Part shown: one piece after another, positions 1 through 8,260 of the stretch | Layout: the number at the start of each line of letters is the position of its first letter | Position numbering within the stretch: the stretch's first letter is position 1 | Origin: Thermoplasmata archaeon | GTDB taxonomy: Archaea; Thermoplasmatota; Thermoplasmata; Lutacidiplasmatales; UBA184 | Direction of reading: 5' to 3' | DNA length: 32,859 nt | Assembly (NCBI GenBank): GCA_030041075.1 | Contig: JASHOP010000059.1 | Coordinates: 1 to 32,859, forward strand | The notes under the pieces: model-generated | Databases searched by the model: none | Seen by the model: only the letters and a program-made list of their open reading frames with translations | What the model was told of the DNA's origin: nothing | Position numbers and translations under genes: made by a program

Positions 1-653
1 AGCTCTGTAAGAGCCCTGGGATCAAACCGCAGTATTCCCCTGTGGGTCAATCCAAGGTACAGGAGAGCTACGTCGGACATCAAGTTGGCATGTTCAAGCA
101 GGCCGATCCCGTCGTCGAAGACGTGAGTCCGAATCGAGATGGAGCTATTGTTGAAGCCCGGGGGAATTCGGCTCAGCACCCTTAGCGATCTACGCGAGGT
201 CCGTCCAGGCAGCGTGACCAATCCGAGTTTCTGCCAATGAGCCAGTTCGCTGTCGTGCGGAAATCGACCCTGGTAGGGACGGCCACGTGCGTCGATTGGC
301 GAGTAGCCGTTCTGCAGGTAGGTGAGCTCGGTGTCTTGGAAAGCCTCCTGAACGAACGCGAGCCGGTCGGGCAGGTAGCAGTCGTCGTCCTCGAGCATCG
401 TGGCGATCTCGCCCGAGGAACGATGCAAGCCGTCCAGGATCTTTCCACCGAGGCTGACGGCGGAGGACTGGACAAACTCCACCTCTTGCCCGAGCGGGCC
501 GCGCTCAAGGATTTCGGGCCGCGTGGGACCGACGACGAGGATCTCGTAACTGCCGCGGTCCAGCGACTGATGGACCGCGGAAGCGATAGCTCCAGGAAGG
601 TAGGTAAGACGGGCGTGAAAGATGACAAGGACCGACAGGCTGGGGCGTGGCAT
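1..653 (-). CDS. Glycosyltransferase family 2, partial (C-terminus off the left edge)
   Basis: This frame runs off the left edge, so the ORF track does not list it. Reading the minus strand from the ATG at 653 gives about 217 residues with no stop. It opens like a GT-A fold (MPRPSLSVLVIFHAR, then YEILVVG) and has the acidic metal/nucleotide-sugar site LEDDDCY at about residues 88-94. GT2 enzymes transfer a sugar from a nucleotide-sugar donor to a growing glycan, usually at the cytoplasmic membrane face. Its neighbours rmlC, rmlD, rmlA and a flippase fit surface-glycan assembly. The donor and acceptor cannot be read from the sequence. The ORFs at 182-628 (-) and 237-695 (+) are shadows of this gene. 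A weak TATA-like stretch lies near 675-684. Confidence 0.8.
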   Translation of the reverse strand, partial: MPRPSLSVLVIFHARLTYLPGAIASAVHQSLDRGSYEILVVGPTRPEILERGPLGQEVEFVQSSAVSLGGKILDGLHRSSGEIATMLEDDDCYLPDRLAFVQEAFQDTELTYLQNGYSPIDARGRPYQGRFPHDSELAHWQKLGLVTLPGRTSRRSLRVLSRIPPGFNNSSISIRTHVFDDGIGLLEHANLMSDVALLYLGLTHRGILRFDPRALTE

Positions 654-1208
654 CCGCTCAGCTTACTCCCAAGCCTTCAATCGGCCGCCGACTAGTTGGG
701 GCGTTTGGGTCCCCTACCCGGTCGGATCGCCGAGGGCGTATCAGTCTCATGCGCGCCGATCGCCTCTGAGAAGATAGTCCGGACAGACCGCCGCCATCGT
801 CTGCGGGCCGCACGGTCGGTTGAGTCGGCAGGCGACCCCCGGCAAACATCAACGCGCTCGGTCCCAAATCACCACGTGAGTACTTAGTCGGAGCGAAAGC
901 CAGCCATCATCGTGAGTTCAAGCGGACGGTTTCGAACCCTCACGTCGGATGAGGGGGCGGGCGCAAACAGTCCAGCTCCGCGCTGAAGGATCGTCATGGC
1001 TCGATAGGTTCCTCCTGGGATCCGATGAGGCTCACGCTGGGGAAGGCTCCGGACTCGGCCACTGCTTCGCTGCGCGACATTCGCCTCGGGTGGCAAGGGA
1101 GTGAGTGAAACCCCACGGGAGACTCGGTGAACGCGTCGCAGGATCCCAGGCCAACGACCCCCGGCTACGACTTAAATGCGAGTAGGACTCCAACGCCGGG
1201 GGGGACAG
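654..1208. other. 555-bp stretch with no convincing gene
   Basis: This lies between the divergently transcribed glycosyltransferase and rmlC. The short ORFs here (696-887 +, 658-867 -, 884-1096 -) show no recognisable motif, so I do not call them. A TTCGAA near 930 superficially resembles a tRNA T-loop, but the flanks do not pair as a T-stem. The only supported element is the rmlC TATA box at the right end. Confidence 0.5.
1171..1178 (+). promoter_or_regulatory. TATA-like box of rmlC-rmlD
   Basis: CTTAAATG sits about 34 bp before the ATG at 1209. Archaeal spacing of about 26 bp puts transcription start near 1202, giving a leader of only a few bases. The upstream start used in the ORF track (1176) would lie inside this box and before the transcript begins. 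Confidence 0.5.
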
Positions 1209-1724
1209 ATGCTTCCGGGAGTGCGTGTCCTCGACCTCACACGTAACATCGACGAACGCGGTTCATTCACCGAAATCCTCCGTGAAGATTGGACATCCTT
1301 CCTCGGATCTGAACGACCGGTGCAGGCGAACTTCTCTCTGTCTTTCCCCGGCATGATTAGAGCCTGGCACCGTCACGAGCGAGGCCAGTACGACATCTTC
1401 GTAGTCGTTCGGGGATCCCTCAAAATCTGCGCCTACAACGATCTCGGAGACCCTCAGAACGGAGAGCTGGATGAAGTGGTCTTGAGCGGCGACCGGTTCC
1501 AAGCGGCCATGGTGCGGGGGCATTACTGGCACGGCACGAAGTGTGTAAGCTCCCGTCCATCCGAGACGATCTACTTCGTGACACGGCTCTACGACCCCAA
1601 GTCGCCCGACGAGATTCGTCGCCCCTGGAACGATCCATCGATTGTTCCGAAGTCGATCAACGGCAATGCCAAGGACCCCCGGATCGGGAAGGCGTGGGAC
1701 TGGAACGCGCCCCCGCACAAGTGA
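1209..1724 (+). CDS. rmlC: dTDP-4-dehydrorhamnose 3,5-epimerase-like cupin (RmlC)
   Basis: RmlC epimerises C3 and C5 of dTDP-4-keto-6-deoxyglucose, the third step to dTDP-L-rhamnose, in the cytoplasm. The 171-residue protein matches the family length. It has the opening V-L-D-L...DERGSFTEI, the conserved GMIRAWHRH segment carrying the active-site histidine region, and the C-terminal YDPKSPDEIRRPWNDP block. The ORF track starts at 1176; I prefer the ATG at 1209 because the TATA box covers 1171-1178, a G-rich stretch precedes this ATG, and the family alignment begins at MLPGVRVLDL. The stop is 5 bp from rmlD, so the two genes are probably co-transcribed. A related sugar 3,5- or 3-epimerase is the main alternative. 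Confidence 0.85.
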   Translation: MLPGVRVLDLTRNIDERGSFTEILREDWTSFLGSERPVQANFSLSFPGMIRAWHRHERGQYDIFVVVRGSLKICAYNDLGDPQNGELDEVVLSGDRFQAAMVRGHYWHGTKCVSSRPSETIYFVTRLYDPKSPDEIRRPWNDPSIVPKSINGNAKDPRIGKAWDWNAPPHK

Positions 1725-1729
1725 GCTCG

Positions 1730-2605
1730 ATGGATCGGGCTCTGGTCCTGGGCGGGACGGGGTTCGTCGGCCGTGAGCTCGCGGAGTACCTTCGTTGCCC
1801 GACCGCTTCGCTCAGCGGAGGGGGCGGGTCGATCGCGGTCGATGCCAGGCATTTGGCTGACCTTCGGACCAAGGTGGGCCAGCTTGCGCCCCAGACGTTG
1901 GTGAACTGCGTCGGCCTGGCCGACGTAGATCTTGCCGAGCGGGATCCCGAGCTCGCGGACTCGCTGAACCGGAGAGTTGTAGATAATCTCGTTAGGATCC
2001 AGCCGGAGATGGGGTTTCGCTTAATCCACATCTCCACCGATTACGTCTTCGACGGTCAAAGGGGTGGATACCAGGAGACGGACCCCCCTAACCCCATCAA
2101 CGAGTACGGTCGTTCCAAGCTGCGAGGGGAGGAGGTCGCCTTGGGTTCCAATGGGTCCCTCGTCGTTCGCATTTCGTCGCCCTACGGCCGGGGGTTTGGC
2201 GTGCGGAAACCACAATTCTTCCGATATGTGACCGAGGCGTTGCGGTCGGGAAAGGCGGTCAAGGCGCTGACCGACCAGCGCGTGACGGCGACCTTTCTTC
2301 CGGACCTCGCGAGCGCGATCGAAACGCTGTCTCAGAGATCGGTTGCCGGGCTGGTCCACGTCGCCAGCGCCGAGGCGATGACCCGATTCGAATTTGCCCG
2401 GCAGATTGCCCGGGTGGTCGGCGCCGACCCGGAGCTGGTGACACCAGGACTCCGATCGGACATGAAGCAGTGGATGGCTCCCCGGCCCGCTGATACGTCG
2501 CTCAACATCGAGCTCTCCGAGGGGCACGGTGTGAGCTACACTCCGGTGGAGACGGCGCTCCGGTCCCTGTTGACCGTTGGACCGGAGAGGAAGGCCGGGG
2601 GTTGA
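1730..2605 (+). CDS. rmlD: dTDP-4-dehydrorhamnose reductase (RmlD)
   Basis: RmlD is an NAD(P)H-dependent extended SDR that reduces dTDP-4-keto-L-rhamnose to dTDP-L-rhamnose, the last pathway step. The protein is 291 residues. It shows the dinucleotide motif GGTGFVG near the N-terminus, the HISTDYVFDG strand typical of RmlD, and the catalytic pair in NEYGRSKLRGE (YxxxK intact). The ORF track extends back into rmlC; the ATG at 1730 comes just after the rmlC stop and starts directly on the Rossmann fold. Codon use is less GC-rich than in the right half of the window. It ends 16 bp from the convergent epimerase gene. Confidence 0.9.
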   Translation: MDRALVLGGTGFVGRELAEYLRCPTASLSGGGGSIAVDARHLADLRTKVGQLAPQTLVNCVGLADVDLAERDPELADSLNRRVVDNLVRIQPEMGFRLIHISTDYVFDGQRGGYQETDPPNPINEYGRSKLRGEEVALGSNGSLVVRISSPYGRGFGVRKPQFFRYVTEALRSGKAVKALTDQRVTATFLPDLASAIETLSQRSVAGLVHVASAEAMTRFEFARQIARVVGADPELVTPGLRSDMKQWMAPRPADTSLNIELSEGHGVSYTPVETALRSLLTVGPERKAGG

Positions 2606-2621
2606 GGTCGCCCCAGGGTCC

Positions 2622-3641
2622 TTAGAGCACGACCCCGCGCAACGCGACCGATTGACTCGCCGCCGTGTCGTTGAGAAGGTGATGATACCACTCAACGGTC
2701 ATGTGCCGGGTCGATGGAACGACGGCGCCGGATGCGATAGCCGATTCGATCTCATGGGCGGCGTCCACCGGGGTCAGTTGGGCGAGGAAGCGAAGCTCCT
2801 CACGAGCCCTACGGAAGCTGACACGATACGACCGTAGATCGGGGTCGCCGTACCACTCCAGCGACGGCCGCCCCTGCATCGACCCGGCGACGAGCTCCGC
2901 GAGCTTGGCGATCTGGTAGTTCTGTTCGTCGGATCCGATATTGAAGGTTCGGCCCCGGATGGAGGACGGGTCCTGCTCCAATAAGTCAGCCAGCGCGCGC
3001 GCGGCGTCCCGGACATGTAGGAACGGTCGCCACTGAGTCCCGTCCTTCATGATCGGGATCTTGCCGGTCTGTCGGGCTCCCTTTACCATACCGTTGACCG
3101 CCAGATCGAATCGCATGCGTCCTGAGAGCCCGTACAGGGTGGCAAAGCGCACCGCGGTCGGACAGAAGTTAGCGGTCGCAAGAGGCAGGGTGTCGGACTC
3201 GGCCATGACGTTGGCTCGGGCGTATGCGGTCAGCGGATTCGGGGGAGTGCTCTCGTCTAGGAGGCCGTCTCGAAAACCGTAGACGGAGCACGACGAAGTG
3301 AGGATGTACCGAGAGAGGCCCGCTTCCCGGGCTAAGCGCGCCACCCGGACGCGGCCGAGATAGTTGATATCGAACGTCTTCCAAGGGTCCATCTCCCCGG
3401 CGGGGTCGTTGGAGAGGGCGGCCATGTCAACGACCGCATCCTGACCGGCCATCATGCTGCCGTCGAACCACCGTACGTCATTGCGCACGAGCTGCAGCGA
3501 CGGATTGTCGCGGAGCGCGTCGAATACCTGGTCACCGAAGAAGAATCGATCGAGGACCGTCACCCGGTGCCCACGCTCCAGAAGCATGGGAACGAGGGAC
3601 GTTCCGAGGTACCCCCCGCCACCGGTGAGTACAATTTTCAC
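2622..3641 (-). CDS. NAD-dependent sugar epimerase/dehydratase (extended SDR) with altered catalytic lysine
   Basis: This 339-residue protein begins MKIVLTGGGGYLG, an NAD-binding Rossmann motif. It has the SSCSVYG serine-motif region and a C-terminal substrate domain ending in the epimerase-like segment FNIGSDEQNY. It probably acts on a nucleotide sugar in the adjacent rml pathway, but it lacks clear RmlB hallmarks. The usual YxxxK catalytic pair reads Y140-A-R-A-N144 (codon AAC), so the lysine is absent. Natural function, lost activity and a base error cannot be told apart here. The start is GTG, with an AT-rich box about 28 bp upstream (3665-3675), indicating a leaderless transcript. It is divergent from rmlA and convergent with rmlD. 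Confidence 0.82.
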   Translation of the reverse strand: MKIVLTGGGGYLGTSLVPMLLERGHRVTVLDRFFFGDQVFDALRDNPSLQLVRNDVRWFDGSMMAGQDAVVDMAALSNDPAGEMDPWKTFDINYLGRVRVARLAREAGLSRYILTSSCSVYGFRDGLLDESTPPNPLTAYARANVMAESDTLPLATANFCPTAVRFATLYGLSGRMRFDLAVNGMVKGARQTGKIPIMKDGTQWRPFLHVRDAARALADLLEQDPSSIRGRTFNIGSDEQNYQIAKLAELVAGSMQGRPSLEWYGDPDLRSYRVSFRRAREELRFLAQLTPVDAAHEIESAIASGAVVPSTRHMTVEWYHHLLNDTAASQSVALRGVVL

Positions 3642-3664
3642 GGGGTCTTTCAGTGGACCCGATT

Positions 3665-3675
3665 CTTAATATGTT
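3665..3675. promoter_or_regulatory. Shared divergent TATA region of rmlA and the SDR gene
   Basis: CTTAATATGTT is the only AT-rich stretch in the 99-bp divergent gap. Read on the minus strand it is centred about 28 bp from the GTG at 3641, the spacing for a leaderless transcript. Read on the plus strand it predicts a leader of about 45 nt to the rmlA GTG at 3741. One box may serve both genes. Confidence 0.5.
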
Positions 3676-3740
3676 ATCTGCCGACGGACCCGTTGGGTTT
3701 GGAGCGTGACTCCGAACACGACGCGGACCGGGAAGTTTCG

Positions 3741-4811
3741 GTGAAGGGACTGGTACTTGCGGGAGGGCACGGGACCCGGCTGCGGCCCCTGACCTTCTCC
3801 GGAAACAAGCACATGATCCCGATCGCCAACCAGCCGATCCTATTCTACGGGCTACACCACCTCGCCCAGGTCGGAGTTCGAGACGTTGCCATCGTGCTGG
3901 GTCCGATCCAGGAAGGGATCCGGGAGAGCGTCGGCGACGGGTCCAAATTCGGTCTTCGGGTCGAATACATCGAGCAGGGCCCGCCCAAGGGCCTGGCGCA
4001 TGCGGTGCTGTGTGCCCACGACTTCCTCGGCCGGGACCCGTTTCTGATGTACTTGGGCGATAACCTCCTGCAGGCCGGCCTTCGTAGCTTCGTAGAGTCG
4101 TTTGAATCCGCTCATCCCGACGCGGTGGTGGGCGCATCGCCCGTCACCCATCCGGACCGGTACGGAGTCATCGAGCTGGACGACGGAAGGATCGTTTCGA
4201 TAGAGGAGAAACCCCCCCAGCCGCGGAGCAATCTCGCTCTGATCGGCGTCTACCTGTTTACCGAGTCGATCCACCCGGTGGTGGCGGCGTTGCGGCCCTC
4301 GGCGCGCGGAGAGCTCGAGATCACCGATGCCATTCGAACGCTCTGGGAGACTCGTCGCAAGGTCGAAGTGGTGCGGGTCACCGGATGGTGGAAGGATACG
4401 GGACGCCCCGGCGATCTGCTCGAGGCGAACGAACTCGTCCTCGGTACGCTTCCGGACGCGAGCTTCCGTATGGAGGGCGTCCTGGAACCGGCCGCCCAAA
4501 TCGACGGTAAGGTCGGGTTGGGGAGTGGCTCCGTGATCAAAGACGGGGCCCGCGTCACCGGGCCCGTGGTCATCGGATCGGATGTGGTGGTTTCGGCAGG
4601 GAGTCGCGTAGGGCCCAGCTGCGCCATCGGGAACGGGGTCAAACTGGACCGGTCCCAGATTCGACGGTCGATCGTTTTGGATGGGGCTATGATCGAGGGT
4701 CTATCGCTTGCGGACAGCATCGTGGGACGGAACGTGCAGTTACGGGCCTTCGAACCCATCGACCGAGATCTGACCGTGGTAATCGGAGACGCCTCAACCG
4801 CCCTCCTCTGA
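3741..4811 (+). CDS. rmlA: Glucose-1-phosphate thymidylyltransferase, long archaeal form (RmlA)
   Basis: RmlA joins glucose-1-phosphate and dTTP to make dTDP-glucose, entry to the dTDP-rhamnose pathway. The 356-residue protein opens VKGLVLAGGHGTRLRPLT, the nucleotidyltransferase signature, followed by MYLGDN (metal-binding aspartate) and the EEKP segment. After about residue 245 it has hexapeptide repeats of a left-handed beta-helix (for example VIGSDVVVSAGSRVG), the extension of long-form enzymes. UTP- or GTP-specific relatives share these motifs, so nucleotide preference is inferred from the rmlC/rmlD neighbours. The track start at 3567 reads through the opposite gene's start region; the GTG at 3741 begins exactly on the family motif. 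Confidence 0.88.
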   Translation: MKGLVLAGGHGTRLRPLTFSGNKHMIPIANQPILFYGLHHLAQVGVRDVAIVLGPIQEGIRESVGDGSKFGLRVEYIEQGPPKGLAHAVLCAHDFLGRDPFLMYLGDNLLQAGLRSFVESFESAHPDAVVGASPVTHPDRYGVIELDDGRIVSIEEKPPQPRSNLALIGVYLFTESIHPVVAALRPSARGELEITDAIRTLWETRRKVEVVRVTGWWKDTGRPGDLLEANELVLGTLPDASFRMEGVLEPAAQIDGKVGLGSGSVIKDGARVTGPVVIGSDVVVSAGSRVGPSCAIGNGVKLDRSQIRRSIVLDGAMIEGLSLADSIVGRNVQLRAFEPIDRDLTVVIGDASTALL

Positions 4812-4949
4812 CCCCGGAGCGGGACTGTACTCGAATGGTGGCCCGAACCGGGGTCCACATCCACCCTGGCGGAAGCCCACTGTCACGGTCTGGGGAGCCT
4901 TCCGTTCTCGAGGCTCCTTTCGACCGTGAGAGGCGAGGGGGTAGTGACG

Positions 4950-6203
4950 ATGGCCGAGCGTTTTGACGTCGTGATCGTCGGGGGTGGGATCGTGGGGCTC
5001 GCCACGGCGAGGGCGGTCCACAGGCGACGGCCCGACCTGTCGATCGCGATCCTGGAGAAGGAACGTACGGTGGGCACTCATCAGTCGGGCCACAACAGCG
5101 GAGTGGTTCACTCGGGGGTCTACTACCGCCCGGGTACGCTCAAGGCGAAACTCTGCCTTGAAGGGCGGAAGGGGCTCTTGGCGTATGCCGCGGAACACGA
5201 GGTACCGGTCCGGGCGGTTGGAAAGCTCATCGTGGCAACTCGTCCCCGAGAGGTTCCGACGCTCGACGAGCTCGCCGATCGCGCACGAAGGAACGGAGTA
5301 GACTCGGTCCGACGCCTCACGGCCGAGGAACTCCAAGACCGGCTCCCGGGGATCGCGGGCCTGGGGGCCCTTCAGGTTCCCACCGCAGCCATCACCGACT
5401 ACCCTGCCCTGGCCTCGAGCCTTGCGGCGACCCTACAGCGGGACGGGGTCGCGATACTGACAGATCAGAGACTTGAATCCGCCGCACGGGAGCCCCACGG
5501 TTGGCAACTCTCGACGTACGGCCGTGAGCTCCGAACCGGCTTCGTCATCAACTGCGCCGGGTTACACGCCGACCTCGTCGCGGGGACCATGGGATCGCGG
5601 CCCCCGGTTCAGATCGTTCCGGTCCGCGGTGACTTCTATAAACTTTCGGCGCGGTTTCGGACCCAGGTACCGTGCCTCGTATACCCGGTACCGGACCCGA
5701 ACGTCCCCTTCCTCGGAGTCCATCTCACCCCCACGGTTGGCGGAGACGTGCTGGCCGGACCGAACGCCGCGATTGCGCTCTCTCGGGAAGGGTACCGTCC
5801 CGGACAGTGGGACCTCAGGCAGCTGGGCCGGATGATGGCGTACCGAGGCACCCTAGGACTCGCGCGCGGCTACGGATCTTTCGGGGCGCGGGAGTGGCTT
5901 CGGTCGTGGTGCCCGGCGGAATTCCTATCTGCAATCCGACGAATGTGGCCGTCCACGACCCCGGACGACCTTATGTCCCGCACGAGTGGCGTCCGAGCCC
6001 AGGCCGTCCGGCCCGACGGATCGATGGAGGACGACTTCGTGTTCCTGCGGGGTGAGGAGGCCCTCCACGTCCTCAACGCGCCGTCCCCGGCCGCCACCGC
6101 GTCGTTCGCGATTGCGGAGCGGATCGCGGATGAGTCCGGATTTTCCGGCGGGGTCAACGATCCGAACACGAGGTCGATAGGGGGCGAGGGAGCTCCAGAG
6201 TAG
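4950..6203 (+). CDS. lhgO: L-2-hydroxyglutarate oxidase-like FAD-dependent oxidoreductase (LhgO family)
   Basis: LhgO-family enzymes oxidise L-2-hydroxyglutarate to 2-oxoglutarate using FAD, often passing electrons to quinone. The 417-residue protein has the FAD dinucleotide fold FDVVIVGGGIVGLATAR, then ILEKE, then the diagnostic segment HQSGHNSGVVHSGVYY. FVINCAGLHAD and a C-terminal glycine/alanine helix for FAD (NAPSPAATASFAIAE) follow. Three in-frame starts exist (4926 GTG, 4944 GTG, 4950 ATG); ATG 4950 is preceded by a GAGGGGG-type SD site at a usual distance and begins on the Rossmann fold. It is preceded by a 138-bp gap after rmlA. A link to glycan synthesis is not evident. A related alpha-hydroxyacid oxidase is possible. 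Confidence 0.85.
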   Translation: MAERFDVVIVGGGIVGLATARAVHRRRPDLSIAILEKERTVGTHQSGHNSGVVHSGVYYRPGTLKAKLCLEGRKGLLAYAAEHEVPVRAVGKLIVATRPREVPTLDELADRARRNGVDSVRRLTAEELQDRLPGIAGLGALQVPTAAITDYPALASSLAATLQRDGVAILTDQRLESAAREPHGWQLSTYGRELRTGFVINCAGLHADLVAGTMGSRPPVQIVPVRGDFYKLSARFRTQVPCLVYPVPDPNVPFLGVHLTPTVGGDVLAGPNAAIALSREGYRPGQWDLRQLGRMMAYRGTLGLARGYGSFGAREWLRSWCPAEFLSAIRRMWPSTTPDDLMSRTSGVRAQAVRPDGSMEDDFVFLRGEEALHVLNAPSPAATASFAIAERIADESGFSGGVNDPNTRSIGGEGAPE

Positions 6204-6390
6204 TCGACCGGTAGTGAGCCGTATCGGTCGGGAACGCGACGAAGTGCGAACGGATTGCGCGAGGGCACGACCGGCGATGGCTCCTGTCTCCGGCGTCCCT
6301 ACGCCGCCGGCCCGTTGGGATGCGCAGTGGCGGCTATCGCGCGCTTAGGGTCTCCGTTCGAGGTCTGCTATGCTGACCTCGTCGCCACCC

Positions 6391-6399
6391 ATTTAACGT
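6391..6399 (+). promoter_or_regulatory. TATA-like box of the flippase gene
   Basis: ATTTAACGT lies about 33 bp before a TTG codon at 6429, predicting a transcript with almost no leader. It argues against the ORF-track start at 6255, which is upstream of the promoter. Confidence 0.5.
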
Positions 6400-6428
6400 T
6401 TGGAGCGAGCAGGGACTCGGGCTCCATC

Positions 6429-7979
6429 TTGGCCACGACAAGCACGACCGAGCTTCGCGACGGTTTGACCACCGTCACACGGGGCACGCTGCTCGTGTTC
6501 GTCTCGACGATCTGTCTCGTTCTGCTCACGTTCGTCTCCCGCGTCGTCCTGGTCCGCAGTCCCTCCGCGGACTGGAACTCCTTCTCGCTCGAACTTTCGT
6601 ACGCCTCCCTGCTGATTGCAGTGGCCAACCTCGGACTCCCCAGCGCCGTTGCCCGCAGCCTGCCGCACGCGACGACAGACCCCGAACGACGCACCATCGT
6701 CCGGTGGTCGGCCCTCGCCACCACGGGGTCGGCGGGGCTCGTGGTAGTCGCCCTTTGGTTGACAGCGCCCGTGGTTGCCACGGCGCTAGGCATTCCCGAT
6801 CTCAAGGTCGGTCTCGAGTTCTTCTCGATCGCCATCGCCACGTCGCTGGGCTCGAGTCTCATCGCGGCGATCTTCCGCGGATATTCCAACGTCGTCCCCT
6901 ACGCCCTCTTCCTCCAGATACTGAGCCCCGCCCTCTTCGTCGCGTTTCTCCTGGCCGCCTTGCTGTTGCCCGCTCGGGGGATTTCCTACGCGTACGCCCT
7001 AGCCGCCTACGCGCTAGCGAACGCGGTCACGCTGGTCGCGCTTGTCGCCTATGCGGCACGTCGGTTGCCGAAGCACCTGCCTCCCGGTCCGCACGCTCTC
7101 GAGGCTCGGTCCCGGCTGTTCCAATTCACCGCCCCGCTGTTCGTCGTGAGCGTCATGCTGACCCTGGCCGGCTGGGGGGATACGGTGGTGCTGGGCGTGT
7201 ATCATCCTGCCCAAGTAGGGACCTACACCGCCTCGCTGACCCTCGCCCGGCTCGTCGTGGTCGGAATCAGCTCCCTAGGGTACATCTTCCTGCCGGTCGC
7301 GACCCGTTTCCTGCGTCGCGGCAATCCGCTGGCGGTCCGCGTGACGTACGCCACGGTCACGAAGTGGATGCTGGCGTTCTCGATGCCGCTGTTCTTCTTG
7401 TTCGTATTCCTCCCCCAGCGCTCGCTCGGCCTCGTCTTCGGTCCCGCCTACTCCGCGGTCGTGGTGCCGCTCCAGCTCACGGTGGCGGGAGCATTCGCCG
7501 CCACGATCCTCGGCCCAGGATCGACCACCCAGATCGCGTACGGCCGGGTCCGTCTCCTGGCGATCAATGCCTCGGTCGCTGGCGTGATTGATGTGGGGCT
7601 GGCGCTCGCGCTCGTGCCGGCTCATGGGTACGTGGGAGCCGCGGTCGCGTGGGGTATCTCGACCTTTGTCTACGCCGCGCTCTGCCTTGCCGAGCTGGCG
7701 GCAATGGACGGGATCCGGCTCTTTGGCCGGCACTTCGTCCTCCCCCTGCTCGCGACCTCGATCCCGTTCGCTCTCGGGTTGCTCGCGTTCCGAACTCGGA
7801 TTCCCGAGTGGACGCTGCCGCCGCTGGGTCTGGCGATGGCCGGGGCGTTCGTCCTCGTGGTCCTTGCCACCCGAAGCGTGGACGACGGCGATCGACTGCT
7901 GCTGGGGGCGGTAGAGGAAATGCTGGGCCGGCCGGTTCCACTCATCCGGAGGCTCGCGCGTTGGGCGGGGGTCCGGTGA
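6429..7979 (+). CDS. Polysaccharide flippase (Wzx/MATE-like, oligosaccharidyl-lipid translocase)
   Basis: This integral membrane protein of about 516 residues would flip lipid-linked oligosaccharides from the cytoplasmic to the outer face. It has about 12-14 hydrophobic segments across its length. The first is TRGTLLVFVSTICLVLLTFV, followed by the polysaccharide-synthesis-protein pattern of residues A-N-L-G-L-P-S-A-V-A-R-S after the second segment. The C-terminal loop is short and basic (RRLARWAGVR). The first 58 residues of the ORF-track protein are soluble-looking and precede the TATA box, so I place the start at TTG 6429; a slightly downstream start is possible. Together with the glycosyltransferase and rml genes it supports surface-glycan or N-glycan export. 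Substrate unknown. Confidence 0.82.
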   Translation: MATTSTTELRDGLTTVTRGTLLVFVSTICLVLLTFVSRVVLVRSPSADWNSFSLELSYASLLIAVANLGLPSAVARSLPHATTDPERRTIVRWSALATTGSAGLVVVALWLTAPVVATALGIPDLKVGLEFFSIAIATSLGSSLIAAIFRGYSNVVPYALFLQILSPALFVAFLLAALLLPARGISYAYALAAYALANAVTLVALVAYAARRLPKHLPPGPHALEARSRLFQFTAPLFVVSVMLTLAGWGDTVVLGVYHPAQVGTYTASLTLARLVVVGISSLGYIFLPVATRFLRRGNPLAVRVTYATVTKWMLAFSMPLFFLFVFLPQRSLGLVFGPAYSAVVVPLQLTVAGAFAATILGPGSTTQIAYGRVRLLAINASVAGVIDVGLALALVPAHGYVGAAVAWGISTFVYAALCLAELAAMDGIRLFGRHFVLPLLATSIPFALGLLAFRTRIPEWTLPPLGLAMAGAFVLVVLATRSVDDGDRLLLGAVEEMLGRPVPLIRRLARWAGVR

Positions 7980-8260
7980 TCGGAGCCCGGAGGGATGCTC
8001 GTTCTAGTCGCGGGGTCAGACTCTCGAGGTCGAGGAATGAGCTCGCTTCGTACCGGAACGTGCCACGGAGCCCACCCCTGCGTGGCGTGGATAGACCGAG
8101 CGCCAGTCGTCTCGACGGCCGAGCGAGTTGTTCATCGGTCGACCGGGGTCCTTCGACGAGCTGCCTTGGATGCGCATTCCTCCGGCGATGGGCTCGGTCC
8201 TCCCACTTCGATTTCCACTAAGTTCATGTACTAGCACGCTGTGCGGTAGGCAGGGTGGCT

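Noticed and set aside
920-945. Possible tRNA T-arm (TTCGAA) in the 654-1208 gap
   Set aside because: Flanking bases do not form a 5-bp T-stem on either strand, and no anticodon or acceptor arm is found.
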